Shown here: piece by piece, positions 26,420 to 34,864 of the stretch
How positions within the stretch are numbered: position 1 is the stretch's first letter
How the letters are laid out: each line of letters starts with the position of its first letter
Source: Saccharothrix saharensis
GTDB taxonomy: Bacteria; Actinomycetota; Actinomycetes; Mycobacteriales; Pseudonocardiaceae
Direction of reading: 5' to 3'
DNA length: 64,000 nucleotides
Assembly: GCF_006716745.1 (NCBI RefSeq)
Contig: NZ_VFPP01000001.1
Span: forward strand, 2,604,001-2,668,000
Made by a program: the position numbers and the translations under genes
Notes under the pieces: generated by a model
Databases searched by the model: none
The model's input: the letters and a program-made list of their open reading frames with translations, nothing else
Told to the model about the DNA's origin: nothing

Positions 26420-27961
26420 TCAGACCACCCCGGCCGACAGCCTCGGCAGCGCCCGGGGCGTGATCTCGGTGGTCGACGGCACGGCCGGGATGTCCGTGTC
26501 CGGCAACGCCTGCGCCGCCAGGTCCACCAGGATCGGCGCGGCGCAGCGCAGGAACACGTCCAGCTCGTGCCAGAAGTCGCCCGCGTCGGCCTCGGCGACC
26601 TCCCACCGCGACAGCCGGCCCAGCTGCTCGGCCACCAGCTCGGCCGCGCGGCTGAGGCTGAAGTGGCGCAGCTCGTAGGCCGCCGCGAAGCGCGCCACCA
26701 CCCGTGCCGCGACCGACCGGGACCGGTCCGACACCGGCAGCGGCCCTTGGCCGACCCACCGCCGCGCCTTGTCCACCACCGCGTTCCACGGCTCCACGAG
26801 CCGGGTTCGGGTGATGGTCTCCAACCCGTCGTGGGTGTAATTGGTGCGCTGGTGCTCCGGGCTGGTCGTGGCCAGGTGGAACCGGATCAGGTCGCGCGGC
26901 ACCCGCCCGGCCAGGTCCCGGCCCTGCACCACGTGGCCCCGGCTGGTGGAGAACTTCTCGTTCTCCAGCTCGTAGAACTCGTTGGTGACGAACCGGTGGG
27001 GCAGCGCGTAGCGGTCGCCGTGCGCCATCAGCATGGCCAGGCCCGCGACGGCGAACGGGAACGTGTTGTCGAACCCGAGGAAGTACACCACCTCCGAGCC
27101 CGCGCCCGCCTTCCACAGCTCGTCCTCCGCGCCGAGCGACACGCCCCGCGCCTCGGCCGCCAGCGCGGCGCAGTGCATGCTCCACGCCTGCGTCTCGGCG
27201 TTCGGGTTGATCACCTGCCCCGGCGTCTCGGCGAACGGGGCCGGGATGCCCCACGAGACCGGGTGCGTGATCGGGAAGTCGGGCAGCGGCCGGGACAGCA
27301 GCTCCTCGACGAGCTGCGCCATGTGCGGGCGCATCGAGTCGGCGTGCCGGGCGAAGTGCTCCCGCAGCCGCGGCCGGAACTCCTCCAGCGGCAGCACGAG
27401 GACGTCGGCCTCGCGCAGCTCCACCGGCTCCTCGGGGCGCAGCGTGGCGCGCGGGTTGACCAGGTCGCCCGGCGCCACCGGGTGACCGCAGCTCTCGCAC
27501 AGCCCGGCGCACCCGTCGGCCAGGCACAGCGGGCACCCGCCGCGCACGTACCCGTCCACCAGGAACTCGCCGGTGCGGGACAGGTACGGCAGCTTCACCG
27601 TCCGCAGCCGCAGGCGCCCGGTGGCGTGCAGCTGCTCCATGAAGCCCTCGACCCACTTGGTGAACCGGCTGTCGAACCCGGTGAACCCGTCGACGTCGAC
27701 GCCCACCGCCGCCAGGGTCGCCTCGATCTCGGCGGCCGACCGCTCGGCCAGCTCGCGCGGCCCGAGCCCGAGCCGGTGCGCCGTGGTCACGACGTAGGTG
27801 GGCGTGTCCTGCGCGCCCGTGCCGAACACCGCGTCGCGGCCCACCGCGCGGGCGTAGCGGGTGTGCACGTCGGCGGCGAGGAACGGACCGGCCAGGTGGC
27901 CGAGGTGGAGGTCGCCGTTGGCCGTGGGCGCGGGCGACACCACCACCACGCGGCCGGTCAC
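26420..27961 (-). CDS. Methionyl-tRNA-synthetase-like N-N bond-forming ligase
   Basis: A protein of 513 aa. A class I synthetase fold retains HLGH (HIGH-type signature, residue ~19), a zinc knuckle of four Cys between residues ~140 and 160 (CPLC...CESC), YFLGFDNTFPFAVAG, and KFSTSRG in place of KMSKS. A shortened helical C-terminal domain replaces a normal anticodon-binding region. Described relatives (MetRS domain of Spb40) use ATP to activate glycine and, with a cupin, join it to N6-hydroxylysine through an N-N bond. The GTG start overlaps the cupin stop by 4 bp. A housekeeping MetRS is excluded by context and by the changed motifs. Confidence 0.9.
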   Translation of the reverse strand: MTGRVVVVSPAPTANGDLHLGHLAGPFLAADVHTRYARAVGRDAVFGTGAQDTPTYVVTTAHRLGLGPRELAERSAAEIEATLAAVGVDVDGFTGFDSRFTKWVEGFMEQLHATGRLRLRTVKLPYLSRTGEFLVDGYVRGGCPLCLADGCAGLCESCGHPVAPGDLVNPRATLRPEEPVELREADVLVLPLEEFRPRLREHFARHADSMRPHMAQLVEELLSRPLPDFPITHPVSWGIPAPFAETPGQVINPNAETQAWSMHCAALAAEARGVSLGAEDELWKAGAGSEVVYFLGFDNTFPFAVAGLAMLMAHGDRYALPHRFVTNEFYELENEKFSTSRGHVVQGRDLAGRVPRDLIRFHLATTSPEHQRTNYTHDGLETITRTRLVEPWNAVVDKARRWVGQGPLPVSDRSRSVAARVVARFAAAYELRHFSLSRAAELVAEQLGRLSRWEVAEADAGDFWHELDVFLRCAAPILVDLAAQALPDTDIPAVPSTTEITPRALPRLSAGVV

Positions 27962-28329
27962 CGCTTCTTCTCCTCGTGGCGGGCCACGAAGGCCGCGGAC
28001 ATGTCGGTGTCCCACCAGATCGCGTAGTACTCGAAGTCGGCGTCGTGCTCGTTGAGCACCTGGTGGGTCGTGCCCGGGATCAGGTGCGCGATGTCGCCCT
28101 CGACCAGCTCGCGCCGCTCGTCCTCGACGACCAGCGTGGCGCGGCCCTTCATCGCGATGAAGATCTCGTACTCGTGGTGGGAGTGCGCGGTGGACACGTC
28201 GCCCGGCCGCACGACGCACCAGGCGCCCTCGAACGGCGCGTTGAGCACGTCCCACGGCAGCAACCGCTCGGAGTCCAGGCCGTAGGCGCGGGTCAGGTTC
28301 TCCCGGTCCAGCCTGCGGATCTCGATCAT
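27958..28329 (-). CDS. Cupin, N-N bond-forming partner of the MetRS-like ligase
   Basis: A protein of 123 aa forming a single cupin beta-barrel. Motif 1 is VSTAHSHHEYEIFIAMKG (His, His and Glu metal ligands) and motif 2 is GDIAHLIPGTTHQVLN (His ligand). Cupin domains in hydrazine synthetases rearrange the O-glycyl ester of N6-hydroxylysine so that glycine nitrogen bonds to lysine N6. In the system I remember best the cupin and MetRS domains form one chain; here they are separate genes in the same order, joined by a 4-bp overlap. The ATG also overlaps the lysine hydroxylase stop. Confidence 0.92.
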   Translation of the reverse strand: MIEIRRLDRENLTRAYGLDSERLLPWDVLNAPFEGAWCVVRPGDVSTAHSHHEYEIFIAMKGRATLVVEDERRELVEGDIAHLIPGTTHQVLNEHDADFEYYAIWWDTDMSAAFVARHEEKKR

Positions 28330-29603
28330 GCCCCCGCCACCTCCACCGCGCGCCGGTCGAGCAGGTCGCCGACGATGTCGCCGGACCGGTGCGCGAGCAC
28401 GCTGATCAGCGAGTCGGCGATGCCGTGCGTCTCCTCGTTGACGCCCTGCAGGTACAGCGCGCCCCAGGCGGACTCGCCCAGGTCGACCCGGTAGCGGCGG
28501 CTGACCGCGACGTCCTCGACGCCCGTGCGGGCGACCAGGTCGCGCACCAGCTTCGGCATCCGCGGCTCGTAGCCGGTGCCGAGCAGCACGACGTCGCAGT
28601 GCAGCGGCTCGACCTTGCCGCTCTTGCGGTCGCGCACGTCCAGGACCACCTCGTCGTGCTCGACCCTCGCCCGCACGACCTCCGTCATCGAGCGGACGGT
28701 CGAGCGCGGCTTGCCCAGCATCTTCTGCTGGTAGAGCATCGAGTACGTCTCGTCCAGGAACGGCGGCGCGAGACCCGCGTAGTTGGTCAGGTGCACCTCG
28801 TCGAGGATCTGCGCGCGCACTTCCGGCGCGCAGTCGTAGAACTCGTCCACGAAGGACGGGAAGAACAGCTCGTTGACGAACTTGCTGGTCTGGTAGTTCT
28901 GGAAGCCGATCGAGCGCAGCACGATCGTCGGCTCGCACTTGGGCAGGTCGTGGTGCAGCGCCATGAACATCTCGGCCGCGCTCTGCGCACCGCCGATCAC
29001 CACGGCCCGCAGCGGCTTGTCGGCGTCGAGCTGCGCGACCCGCGTGCAGTACTGGGTGCTGTGGATGACCCGGTCCGCGGGCAGCTCGCCGAACACCTCC
29101 GGCACGCGCGGGTCGCGGCCGATGCCGACGACGAGGTCGCGGGAGCGCACGGTGTCGCCGCCCGCCAGCGTCACGACCCAGCCCCGGATCGAGCCGTCGT
29201 CGCCGCGCCACGGGTCGATGCGCTCGCCCCGCGCGCCGTAGCGGACTCCCACCTGCTCGAGGGAGTTCGCGACCCACTGCATGTACTCCGACAGCTCCCA
29301 CCGGTACGGGTTGAACGTGCTCAGGTTGACGAACTCGTCCAACCGGCCGGTGGTGTGCAGGAAGTTCAGGAAGGAGAACCGGCTGCGCGGGTTGCGCAGG
29401 GTCACCAGGTCCTTGAGGAACGAGACCTGGCTGCGCGCCCACGGCAGCAGCAGGTTGCGCTGCCACTTGATGTCCGGGTGCTGCTCCAGCAGCAGCGTGT
29501 TCTCGGCGAGGCCGGGCACCCCCGACTCCTCGATGGCCGCCGCGAGGGCCAGGTTCGCCGGGCCGGCACCGATCGCCAGCACGTCCACCTCTTGGTCTGT
29601 CAC
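28326..29603 (-). CDS. L-lysine N6-monooxygenase (N-hydroxylase)
   Basis: A protein of 425 aa. A flavin N-monooxygenase of the IucD/SidA class has the FAD motif DVLAIGAGPANLALAAAIEE, the NADPH motif AVVIGGAQSAAEMF and the C-terminal LGTGYEPRMP signature. SFLKDLVTLRNPRSRFSFLNFL is the substrate loop typical of lysine/ornithine hydroxylases. It would make N6-hydroxylysine, the first committed substrate of the hydrazine route. I chose the GTG at 29603, which has GGGGTGGG upstream. It is the first gene of the 12-gene - strand operon; no siderophore synthetase lies nearby, so the product is not used for a siderophore here. Confidence 0.93.
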   Translation of the reverse strand: MTDQEVDVLAIGAGPANLALAAAIEESGVPGLAENTLLLEQHPDIKWQRNLLLPWARSQVSFLKDLVTLRNPRSRFSFLNFLHTTGRLDEFVNLSTFNPYRWELSEYMQWVANSLEQVGVRYGARGERIDPWRGDDGSIRGWVVTLAGGDTVRSRDLVVGIGRDPRVPEVFGELPADRVIHSTQYCTRVAQLDADKPLRAVVIGGAQSAAEMFMALHHDLPKCEPTIVLRSIGFQNYQTSKFVNELFFPSFVDEFYDCAPEVRAQILDEVHLTNYAGLAPPFLDETYSMLYQQKMLGKPRSTVRSMTEVVRARVEHDEVVLDVRDRKSGKVEPLHCDVVLLGTGYEPRMPKLVRDLVARTGVEDVAVSRRYRVDLGESAWGALYLQGVNEETHGIADSLISVLAHRSGDIVGDLLDRRAVEVAGA

Positions 29604-29724
29604 ATCCCACCCCGATCTTCGTGTTCGGCCGAAACTGTGCGCGTGCCAGTGCCGGCTGCGCACACCGGTGCGCGGCCTGATTCGTTGGTTCGTCGGTTCC
29701 CAGTGGGGAAGAATTAAAGCCCCG

Positions 29725-29750
29725 GTTCGCGGGAACACATTCCCGCGAAC
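29725..29750. promoter_or_regulatory. Perfect 10-bp inverted repeat upstream of the hydrazine operon
   Basis: GTTCGCGGGA, six bases, TCCCGCGAAC: a perfect palindrome 122 bp before the lysine hydroxylase start and 40 bp after the NB-ARC regulator gene. It could be an operator of the operon or, read on the - strand and followed by CGGGGCTTTAATT, a weak terminator of the regulator gene. The symmetry is certain; the role is not. Confidence 0.55.
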
Positions 29751-29789
29751 TCCCGGATGAATTCCGTCAAGCGTCCGGCACGACTACAG

Positions 29790-31136
29790 TCAAGCCGACG
29801 GGACGGTTGATCGGTAGTGCCGGCCGGCCGTGACAATCAATTCCTGGCGGGCCGGGCGGCGCACCGCGTGGCCGGTGCCGCGCAGGTCGAGCACGAACGC
29901 GCGGGCCAGCGGGTCGAGCCGGTACGCGCCCGGTCTGCCCGCGCCGCGCAGCAGGCCCGCGTCCGCCAGCTCGTACACCGGCTCGTCGTCGGTGAACGCG
30001 CCGAGCAGCACGGGCTCGTCCACGGGCTGGTGCGCCACCTGGTGCAGCACCGCCTTGGCCGCTTCGCCGAGCCCGAGGTAGGTGGACTGGTAGGAGTCCC
30101 GGACCGACAGGTCGCCGACGCGCAGCCAGTCCAGCAGCGCGCCCGGCTCGGTCAGCCGCGCCAGCACCCGGCTGACCGGGACGTCCGGCCTCGCCGCGAG
30201 CCTGCGCGCGGCGATGTCCAGCGCGAGCGGCAGGTCGCCGCACAGCCGGGCCAGCCGGTCGCAGTCCTGCGGCTCGGCCGCGACCGGGTCCGGCACGGCG
30301 CCCGACAGCATGGCGATGGCCTCCACCCGCGGCGGCACGGCCAACCGCAGCCTGCGCACGTCGCGCAGGCCGAGCAGCGGCGTCCGGCCGACGATGATCG
30401 TGCGGCTGTGCGGGCTCTCCACCAGCAGCGGCCGGACCTGCCGCTCGTCGCGGACGTTGTCCAGCAGCACGACGAGCCGGCGTTCGGCGATCAACGACCG
30501 GTACAGGCACGCCTGCTGGTCGACGGTGTCGGGCAGGTGCTCGACGGGCACGCCGAGCGCGCGCAGGAACCCCTCCAGCACGGTCCGCGCACCGCGCTCG
30601 CCCGGCTCCAGCGGCCCGAGGTCGACGTAGAGCCGGCCGTCCACCGCGGCGGCGGCCAGCTGGTGGGCGTGGTGCAGCGCCAGGTCGGTCTTGCCGACGC
30701 CGGCCGGCCCGCTGATCACCACCGGGGTGGCCGGGTCGGTGGCGAGCAGGCGCAGTTCCCCGGTCCGGCCGACGAAACCGCGCGGCCTCATCGGCAGCTG
30801 CGCCGGGCGCGGGAAGCACGAGCGCGCGGCGACCGGTTCCGGGCGGCTCGACGTGCCGCCCGCCTCGGGGTCCAGCCCGCTGGAGACCTCCAGCCACCGC
30901 CGCCGCCACTGCTCCCGGTCGCCACCGCACGCGGCCACGAACGCCAGCGTCACCTGCAACGTCGGCATCCGGTGGCCGCTGGCCGCGCTGGACAGCACCG
31001 ACGAGGAGTACAGGGCCGCCCGGCCCATGTCCCGGTACGTGGGGTTGCCCGCCCGAGCGCGCAGTCGTCTCAATTCGCTCGCGAAGGTCGCGACCGCGCC
31101 GGACGAGACGTCGACAGGTTTTTCCGGTCTACCCAT
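29790..31136 (-). CDS. XRE-NB-ARC (AfsR/STAND-type) transcriptional regulator
   Basis: About 448 aa from the ATG at 31136 (31172 is also possible). An N-terminal helix-turn-helix (FASELRRLRARAGNPTYRDMGRA...SVLSSAASGHRMPTLQVTLAFV) is followed by an NB-ARC ATPase with Walker A ISGPAGVGKTDLALHHAHQL, Walker B RLVVLLDNVRDE, and the GDLPLALDIAARRL helix. It ends after the winged-helix region and lacks the TPR tail of full-length AfsR-like proteins. Such regulators switch on antibiotic clusters. It lies directly upstream of and co-oriented with the hydrazine operon, so I infer it is the pathway-specific activator. Confidence 0.9.
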   Translation of the reverse strand: MGRPEKPVDVSSGAVATFASELRRLRARAGNPTYRDMGRAALYSSSVLSSAASGHRMPTLQVTLAFVAACGGDREQWRRRWLEVSSGLDPEAGGTSSRPEPVAARSCFPRPAQLPMRPRGFVGRTGELRLLATDPATPVVISGPAGVGKTDLALHHAHQLAAAAVDGRLYVDLGPLEPGERGARTVLEGFLRALGVPVEHLPDTVDQQACLYRSLIAERRLVVLLDNVRDERQVRPLLVESPHSRTIIVGRTPLLGLRDVRRLRLAVPPRVEAIAMLSGAVPDPVAAEPQDCDRLARLCGDLPLALDIAARRLAARPDVPVSRVLARLTEPGALLDWLRVGDLSVRDSYQSTYLGLGEAAKAVLHQVAHQPVDEPVLLGAFTDDEPVYELADAGLLRGAGRPGAYRLDPLARAFVLDLRGTGHAVRRPARQELIVTAGRHYRSTVPSA

Positions 31137-31364
31137 CCCCAGCGGATCCCTTTCTCTCCATGTGCGGGCCAAGCATGAATAAGGGGCCGACTCCCCGCTA
31201 CCGCCGATCGGAGGACCATAGGATTTGAATATGACGGCAAACCGAGGGTCCGTAACGTTTAGCCGGGGACGTATTTGTGACCGAACGTCGCGACACGTGC
31301 GCGGCGCGTTGCGTCCGTATTATCGGCGACCCGGAAAATGCCCGGAAAAGAGCCTCGCGCCGAA

Positions 31365-31408
31365 CGACGACCGGCCCGGCAGGGCGTCGCCTGCCGGGCC
31401 GGTCGTCG
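31365..31408 (-). terminator. Perfect 19-bp hairpin terminator after the MFS gene
   Basis: Arms 31365-31383 and 31390-31408 pair without mismatch around a 6-base loop. It ends the - strand exporter transcript and insulates the roughly 230-bp regulator promoter region that follows (31137-31364), which is noticeably less GC-rich. Confidence 0.9.
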
Positions 31409-31420
31409 GTGCGGGGATGG

Positions 31421-32644
31421 TCACACGGTGGTCTTGTTCTCCCGCATGCCCACCATGGCGAACCAGCCGCCGAGGAGCCCGAGCGCACCGCACAGCAGCC
31501 ACACGCCGTTGCCGAACGCGCCCCAGGCCAGCACGCCGAGCGTCGGTCCGAGCGCCGAGCCGAGGCCGAACGTGGCCTGGTGCGTGCCGACGTACCGGCC
31601 GCGCACCGAGGCGGGGAACTTCGCCGGGTGCGCGAACATCGTGGGCCCGCTGATCATCACGCCGAGCACGAACACCGCCGTGCTGACCACGATCACGACC
31701 GCGTGCGAGCCGAGCCCGTAGCCGGCCGCGCCCAGGCCCATCACCGCCGTGCCGACCGCGCCCGCCGCCCACGGCACCCAGTTCTTCACGTACGAGGTGA
31801 TCTTCAGCTCGGACACGACCAGGATGATCGACGCCGTGGTGAGCACGATGCTGTAGAGCGCCGCCGGGTGACCCTCGCTGGTGATCTTCAACGGCAGCGC
31901 GACCACGTACTGCACGTAGATGAGCGTGCCGAGCAGCACCGAGGCGAGGAACGCCAGGTACCGGCCGTCGCGCAGCATCACCGCGTACGCCGACCGCTTC
32001 TGCTCGCCCGACTCGGCTTCGTCCTCGTCGTCGCGCGGCGCGTCGGTGGCGGGCAGCGTCAGCCGCGCCACGACCGCGTAGGCCAGCGCCGACACCGCGT
32101 CGAAGTAGAACAGCAGGTCCCAGTCGAGCAGGATCAGGCCGGCCGCGATGAGCGGCGCGAGGGCCGCGCCGCCGTTGAGCGCGATGCGCATCATGGAGAA
32201 CGCCATGACCCGGTGCTCGGCCGGCATCAGCTCGCTGAGCAGCACGGCCGCCGCGGGCCGGTAGCACTGGGTGGCCAGGCCCGCCGCGCCGATGGCGACC
32301 AGCAGCCCGCCGAACAGGCCCGGCGTGCTGAGCGTCGGCATGACCGCCAGCACCGCCGCCGACGCCGTCATGGCGCCGACGATCGTGGCGCGCGGCCCGA
32401 GCCGGTGCACCAGTTCCCCGCCGAGCAGCGTGCCGAGCACCGCGCCCGCGCTGTAGCACGTGAGCGCGACACCGGCCTGGCCGATGGAGAAGTGGCGCAC
32501 GGTCAGGTACAGCACCAGGAACGTCTGCGCGAACGCGCCCAGCTGGTTGATCAGCACGCCACCGAGCAGGTAGCGGACCGGCTTGGGCGTGGCGCGGACG
32601 CTCGCGAAGACGCCGCCCGGTGCACCCGCTTCCTTCGTGGTCAC
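31421..32644 (-). CDS. MFS transporter (12-TM type)
   Basis: A protein of 407 aa with helices throughout: LGGVLINQLGAFAQTFLVLYL, SIGQAGVALTCYSAGAVLGTLLGGELVHRLGPRATI (the helix 2-3 motif), and a charged central loop (DAPRDDEDEAESGEQKRSA) splitting it into two six-helix halves. It resembles MDR-type drug efflux proteins. The GTG start encodes MTTKEAG. Placed beside the NB-ARC regulator and hydrazine operon and bounded by its own terminator, it is a good candidate exporter of the pathway product (inference from position). Confidence 0.92.
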   Translation of the reverse strand: MTTKEAGAPGGVFASVRATPKPVRYLLGGVLINQLGAFAQTFLVLYLTVRHFSIGQAGVALTCYSAGAVLGTLLGGELVHRLGPRATIVGAMTASAAVLAVMPTLSTPGLFGGLLVAIGAAGLATQCYRPAAAVLLSELMPAEHRVMAFSMMRIALNGGAALAPLIAAGLILLDWDLLFYFDAVSALAYAVVARLTLPATDAPRDDEDEAESGEQKRSAYAVMLRDGRYLAFLASVLLGTLIYVQYVVALPLKITSEGHPAALYSIVLTTASIILVVSELKITSYVKNWVPWAAGAVGTAVMGLGAAGYGLGSHAVVIVVSTAVFVLGVMISGPTMFAHPAKFPASVRGRYVGTHQATFGLGSALGPTLGVLAWGAFGNGVWLLCGALGLLGGWFAMVGMRENKTTV

Positions 32645-32684
32645 TGCGATTCCCCGTCCGCCGTCCGAATTGACGCCTCGTCAT

Positions 32685-32715
32685 CCGTCGGGACGCCGTG
32701 GCGGCGTCCCGACGG
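32685..32715 (-). terminator. Perfect 14-bp hairpin terminator after the PEP-mutase-family gene
   Basis: Arms 32685-32698 and 32702-32715 pair perfectly around a 3-base loop. It lies between the PEP-mutase-family gene and the MFS gene, so the two are probably separate transcripts. Confidence 0.85.
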
Positions 32716-32778
32716 GCCCAGTCCACCCGAGTCGGCCGTTGTCCGACAGGGTTGATCTGAGCTGGCGATCAATCGCGG

Positions 32779-33606
32779 TCAGCGCGCGAACACACCGTTG
32801 ACGGCGCCGAAGTCCAGCGCGCCGTCGAGCTCGGTGTAGGTGCCCTTGGTCAGGGCCTCCTCGGTGGCGCGGTGCGCGACGGAGTACGCGGCCTGGGTGA
32901 CCGCGGTGCCGAGGCTGACCCGCCGGACGCCGACGGCCTCGAACTCGGCCACGGTCGGCGCGCCGGGGCCCGCCATCACGTTGACCGGCAGCGGCGAGGC
33001 CTCGACCAGCGTCTTCAGCACGTCCAGGTCGACCAGGCCGGGCACGAACAGCACATCGGCGCCCGCTTCGGCGTAGACCGCCGCACGGGCCAGCACGTCG
33101 TCCAGCCGACCCTCGGGCTCGCCGACCTGGAAGAGGAACACGTCGGTGCGGATGTTGACCACCAGTTCGGGCAGCCCGGCCCGCTGCGCCGCCTCCCGCG
33201 CCGCCCGCAGGCGCGCGGCCTGCTCCTCGGCGGTGAACAGCGGCACCCCGAAACCCTTGGAGTCCTCGATGTTCACGCCGACGGCGCCCGCGCCGATCAC
33301 GGCCTCGACGGTCGCCGCGACGTCCTCAGGGGCGTGGCCGTAGCCGCCCTCGACGTCGGCGGTCACGGGCACGTCCACGGCGGCGGCGATCAGGCGCACC
33401 TGCTCGACCATCTCGTCGCGGGACAGGCTCTGCCCGTCGGGCCGCCCGAGCGCCCACGACACGCCGCCGCTGGTGGTGGCGACGGCCTTCGCCCCGGCGC
33501 GGGCGATCATGGCGGCGCTGCCCGCGTCCCAGGCGTTCGGGAGCACCAGCACCCCGTCCGCGTGGAGGCCGCGCAGTAAGTCCGCCTTGGGCTTGTTGCT
33601 GTGCAT
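32779..33606 (-). CDS. Isocitrate lyase/PEP-mutase superfamily protein
   Basis: A protein of 275 aa with the (beta/alpha)8 fold of the ICL/PEPM superfamily: LVLPNAWDAGSAAMIARAGAKAVATTSGG, PVTADVEGGYG, GAVGVNIEDSKG and a C-terminal VRRVSLGTAVTQAAY. The metal site acids (Asp in ADVEGG, Glu in NIEDS) are present. The PEP-mutase EDKxxxxxNS motif is not, so a lyase or oxaloacetate-type hydrolase is likelier than phosphonate formation. Codon 10 is a rare TTA (33577-33579), linking expression to the UUA tRNA. Ribosome-binding site GAAAGGTGAC. No partner gene suggests its substrate. Confidence 0.88.
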   Translation of the reverse strand: MHSNKPKADLLRGLHADGVLVLPNAWDAGSAAMIARAGAKAVATTSGGVSWALGRPDGQSLSRDEMVEQVRLIAAAVDVPVTADVEGGYGHAPEDVAATVEAVIGAGAVGVNIEDSKGFGVPLFTAEEQAARLRAAREAAQRAGLPELVVNIRTDVFLFQVGEPEGRLDDVLARAAVYAEAGADVLFVPGLVDLDVLKTLVEASPLPVNVMAGPGAPTVAEFEAVGVRRVSLGTAVTQAAYSVAHRATEEALTKGTYTELDGALDFGAVNGVFAR

Positions 33607-34094
33607 GGAGATGTCACCTTTCCGATGACCGCGACTGGGTGGGGCGGCGCATCGTAACAGCGCCAGGCGACGGTCGAGGTGGACTTCCAAGCCCTGTAAC
33701 GGGTTGACGCCCGCGGCCGACAGTGCCGGGTGGGCGCACGCCCGTGATCCGGACGTCCGCGACGGCGGCCGTGGTGAGCGGCGGGAACCACGCGGAGCTG
33801 GGCGACGACCGGAGCCCGGCGCAGGTCCGGTACGACGGAGGACGCCTCGGTCCACCTGACCTGCGGCGACCCGCGGCTGGCCGACGAGCACGGCGCGGAG
33901 GCCGGGTGTCCGCGTCGTCTGCGACGCCAACCCGGCCTCCGCCGACTACCACCGGCGCGACGTCGACCGGCCGGCCCGCTCCCCGCGGCAGCAGGGCGGA
34001 ACCGCGCCGGGCGAGGTCCGGCAGGTGGCCGCGAACCTCGCCACCGACCGACGCCGACGCGCTCGGCGTCGTCACGCGCCCCGGGTCGCCTTCC
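33607..34094. other. Gene-poor stretch, possibly decayed coding sequence
   Basis: These 488 bases hold no gene I can support. Short oppositely framed fragments on the + strand (for example VRVVCDANPASADYHRRDV around 33900-33960) look protein-like but are interrupted in every frame. The region includes the promoter of the PEP-mutase-family gene at its left end. Interpretation as an old pseudogene is weak. Confidence 0.4.
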
Positions 34095-34864
34095 TCACCG
34101 GTTGGCGTCGTCGCGGGACAGGCGCAGCCAACCGAGCAGCAGGGCGCCGGCGGCCCAGCACAGCAGCGTCACCACCGAGGACGTCCACGTCATCCCCGGC
34201 ACCTGGCCGATCAGCAGGAACGCCGCGCCGGAGCCGGGCAGCAGCCGGGCGAGCGCGGTCAGCCACTCGTTGCCGAAGTTCGGCAGCACCAGCGGCAGGA
34301 CGAGCATCAGCAGGAACACCGCGACCAGCGTGCCCGCGGTGTTGCGCAGCACGAAACCCAGCCCCAGCGCGAACGCCGACCCGGCGGCGAAGACCAGCGC
34401 GACGTCGGGCAGCACGTCCAGGCCGCCGGCCATGCTCAACAACGGCCGCGCCGTCACGAACGACGCGACCGCGGCCGCCGACGACAGCAGCACGCCGAGC
34501 ACCGTGGCCACGACCACCGCCACCACCGCTCGGGACAGGAACAGCACCGCGCGCCGTGGCGTCCACTGCAGGCTCGGCACGATCCCGCCGGTCGCGTAGT
34601 CCGACGTCAGGCGCTCAGCGCGAGCGCCAGCAGCGCGAACTGGCCCGGCAACGCCGTCACGGACGCCGCCGCCCAAGCCGACCGCCCCGGCGTCGGATCG
34701 GGGGACGCCGCCGCCTCCAGGCCGGCGATGGTGGCGATGCCGACCACCGTCACCGCACCCGCGGCGAGGAACCACCACGTCGCCTTCACCGTCCACAGCC
34801 GCGTCCACTCCGCGGCGCACGCGCGGGCGAACACCCGTCCGACCGAGACCTCCCGGACCGTCAT
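34095..34864 (-). pseudogene. ABC transporter permease with a one-base frameshift
   Basis: The first 85 codons (from the ATG at 34864) encode TVKATWWFLAAGAVTVVGIATIAG and end at TGA (34607-34609) right after GQFALLALALSA. A different frame then continues seamlessly from TSDYATGGIVPSLQWTPRRAV to the end at 34095, with four or more further hydrophobic segments. Adding one base before TGACGTCGG restores the expected ALSAVTSDYATGG. So this is one six-helix exporter permease (ABC-2 type, ~256 aa) split by a single-base loss, or a sequencing error. The start overlaps the ATPase stop by 4 bp. Confidence 0.85.

Noticed and set aside
26420-27961. Second housekeeping methionyl-tRNA synthetase
   Set aside because: It keeps HIGH-like and zinc motifs, but has a shortened, diverged anticodon region and lies inside a biosynthetic operon in GTGA overlap with a cupin.
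28326-29603. Hydroxamate siderophore cluster suggested by the lysine N-hydroxylase
   Set aside because: There is no IucA/IucC-type synthetase, acyltransferase or NRPS nearby; the coupled cupin and MetRS-like genes point to N-N bond formation instead.
32779-33606. Phosphonate biosynthesis suggested by a PEP-mutase-family gene
   Set aside because: The EDKxxxxxNS signature of true PEP mutase is absent, and no phosphonopyruvate decarboxylase or other phosphonate gene is present.
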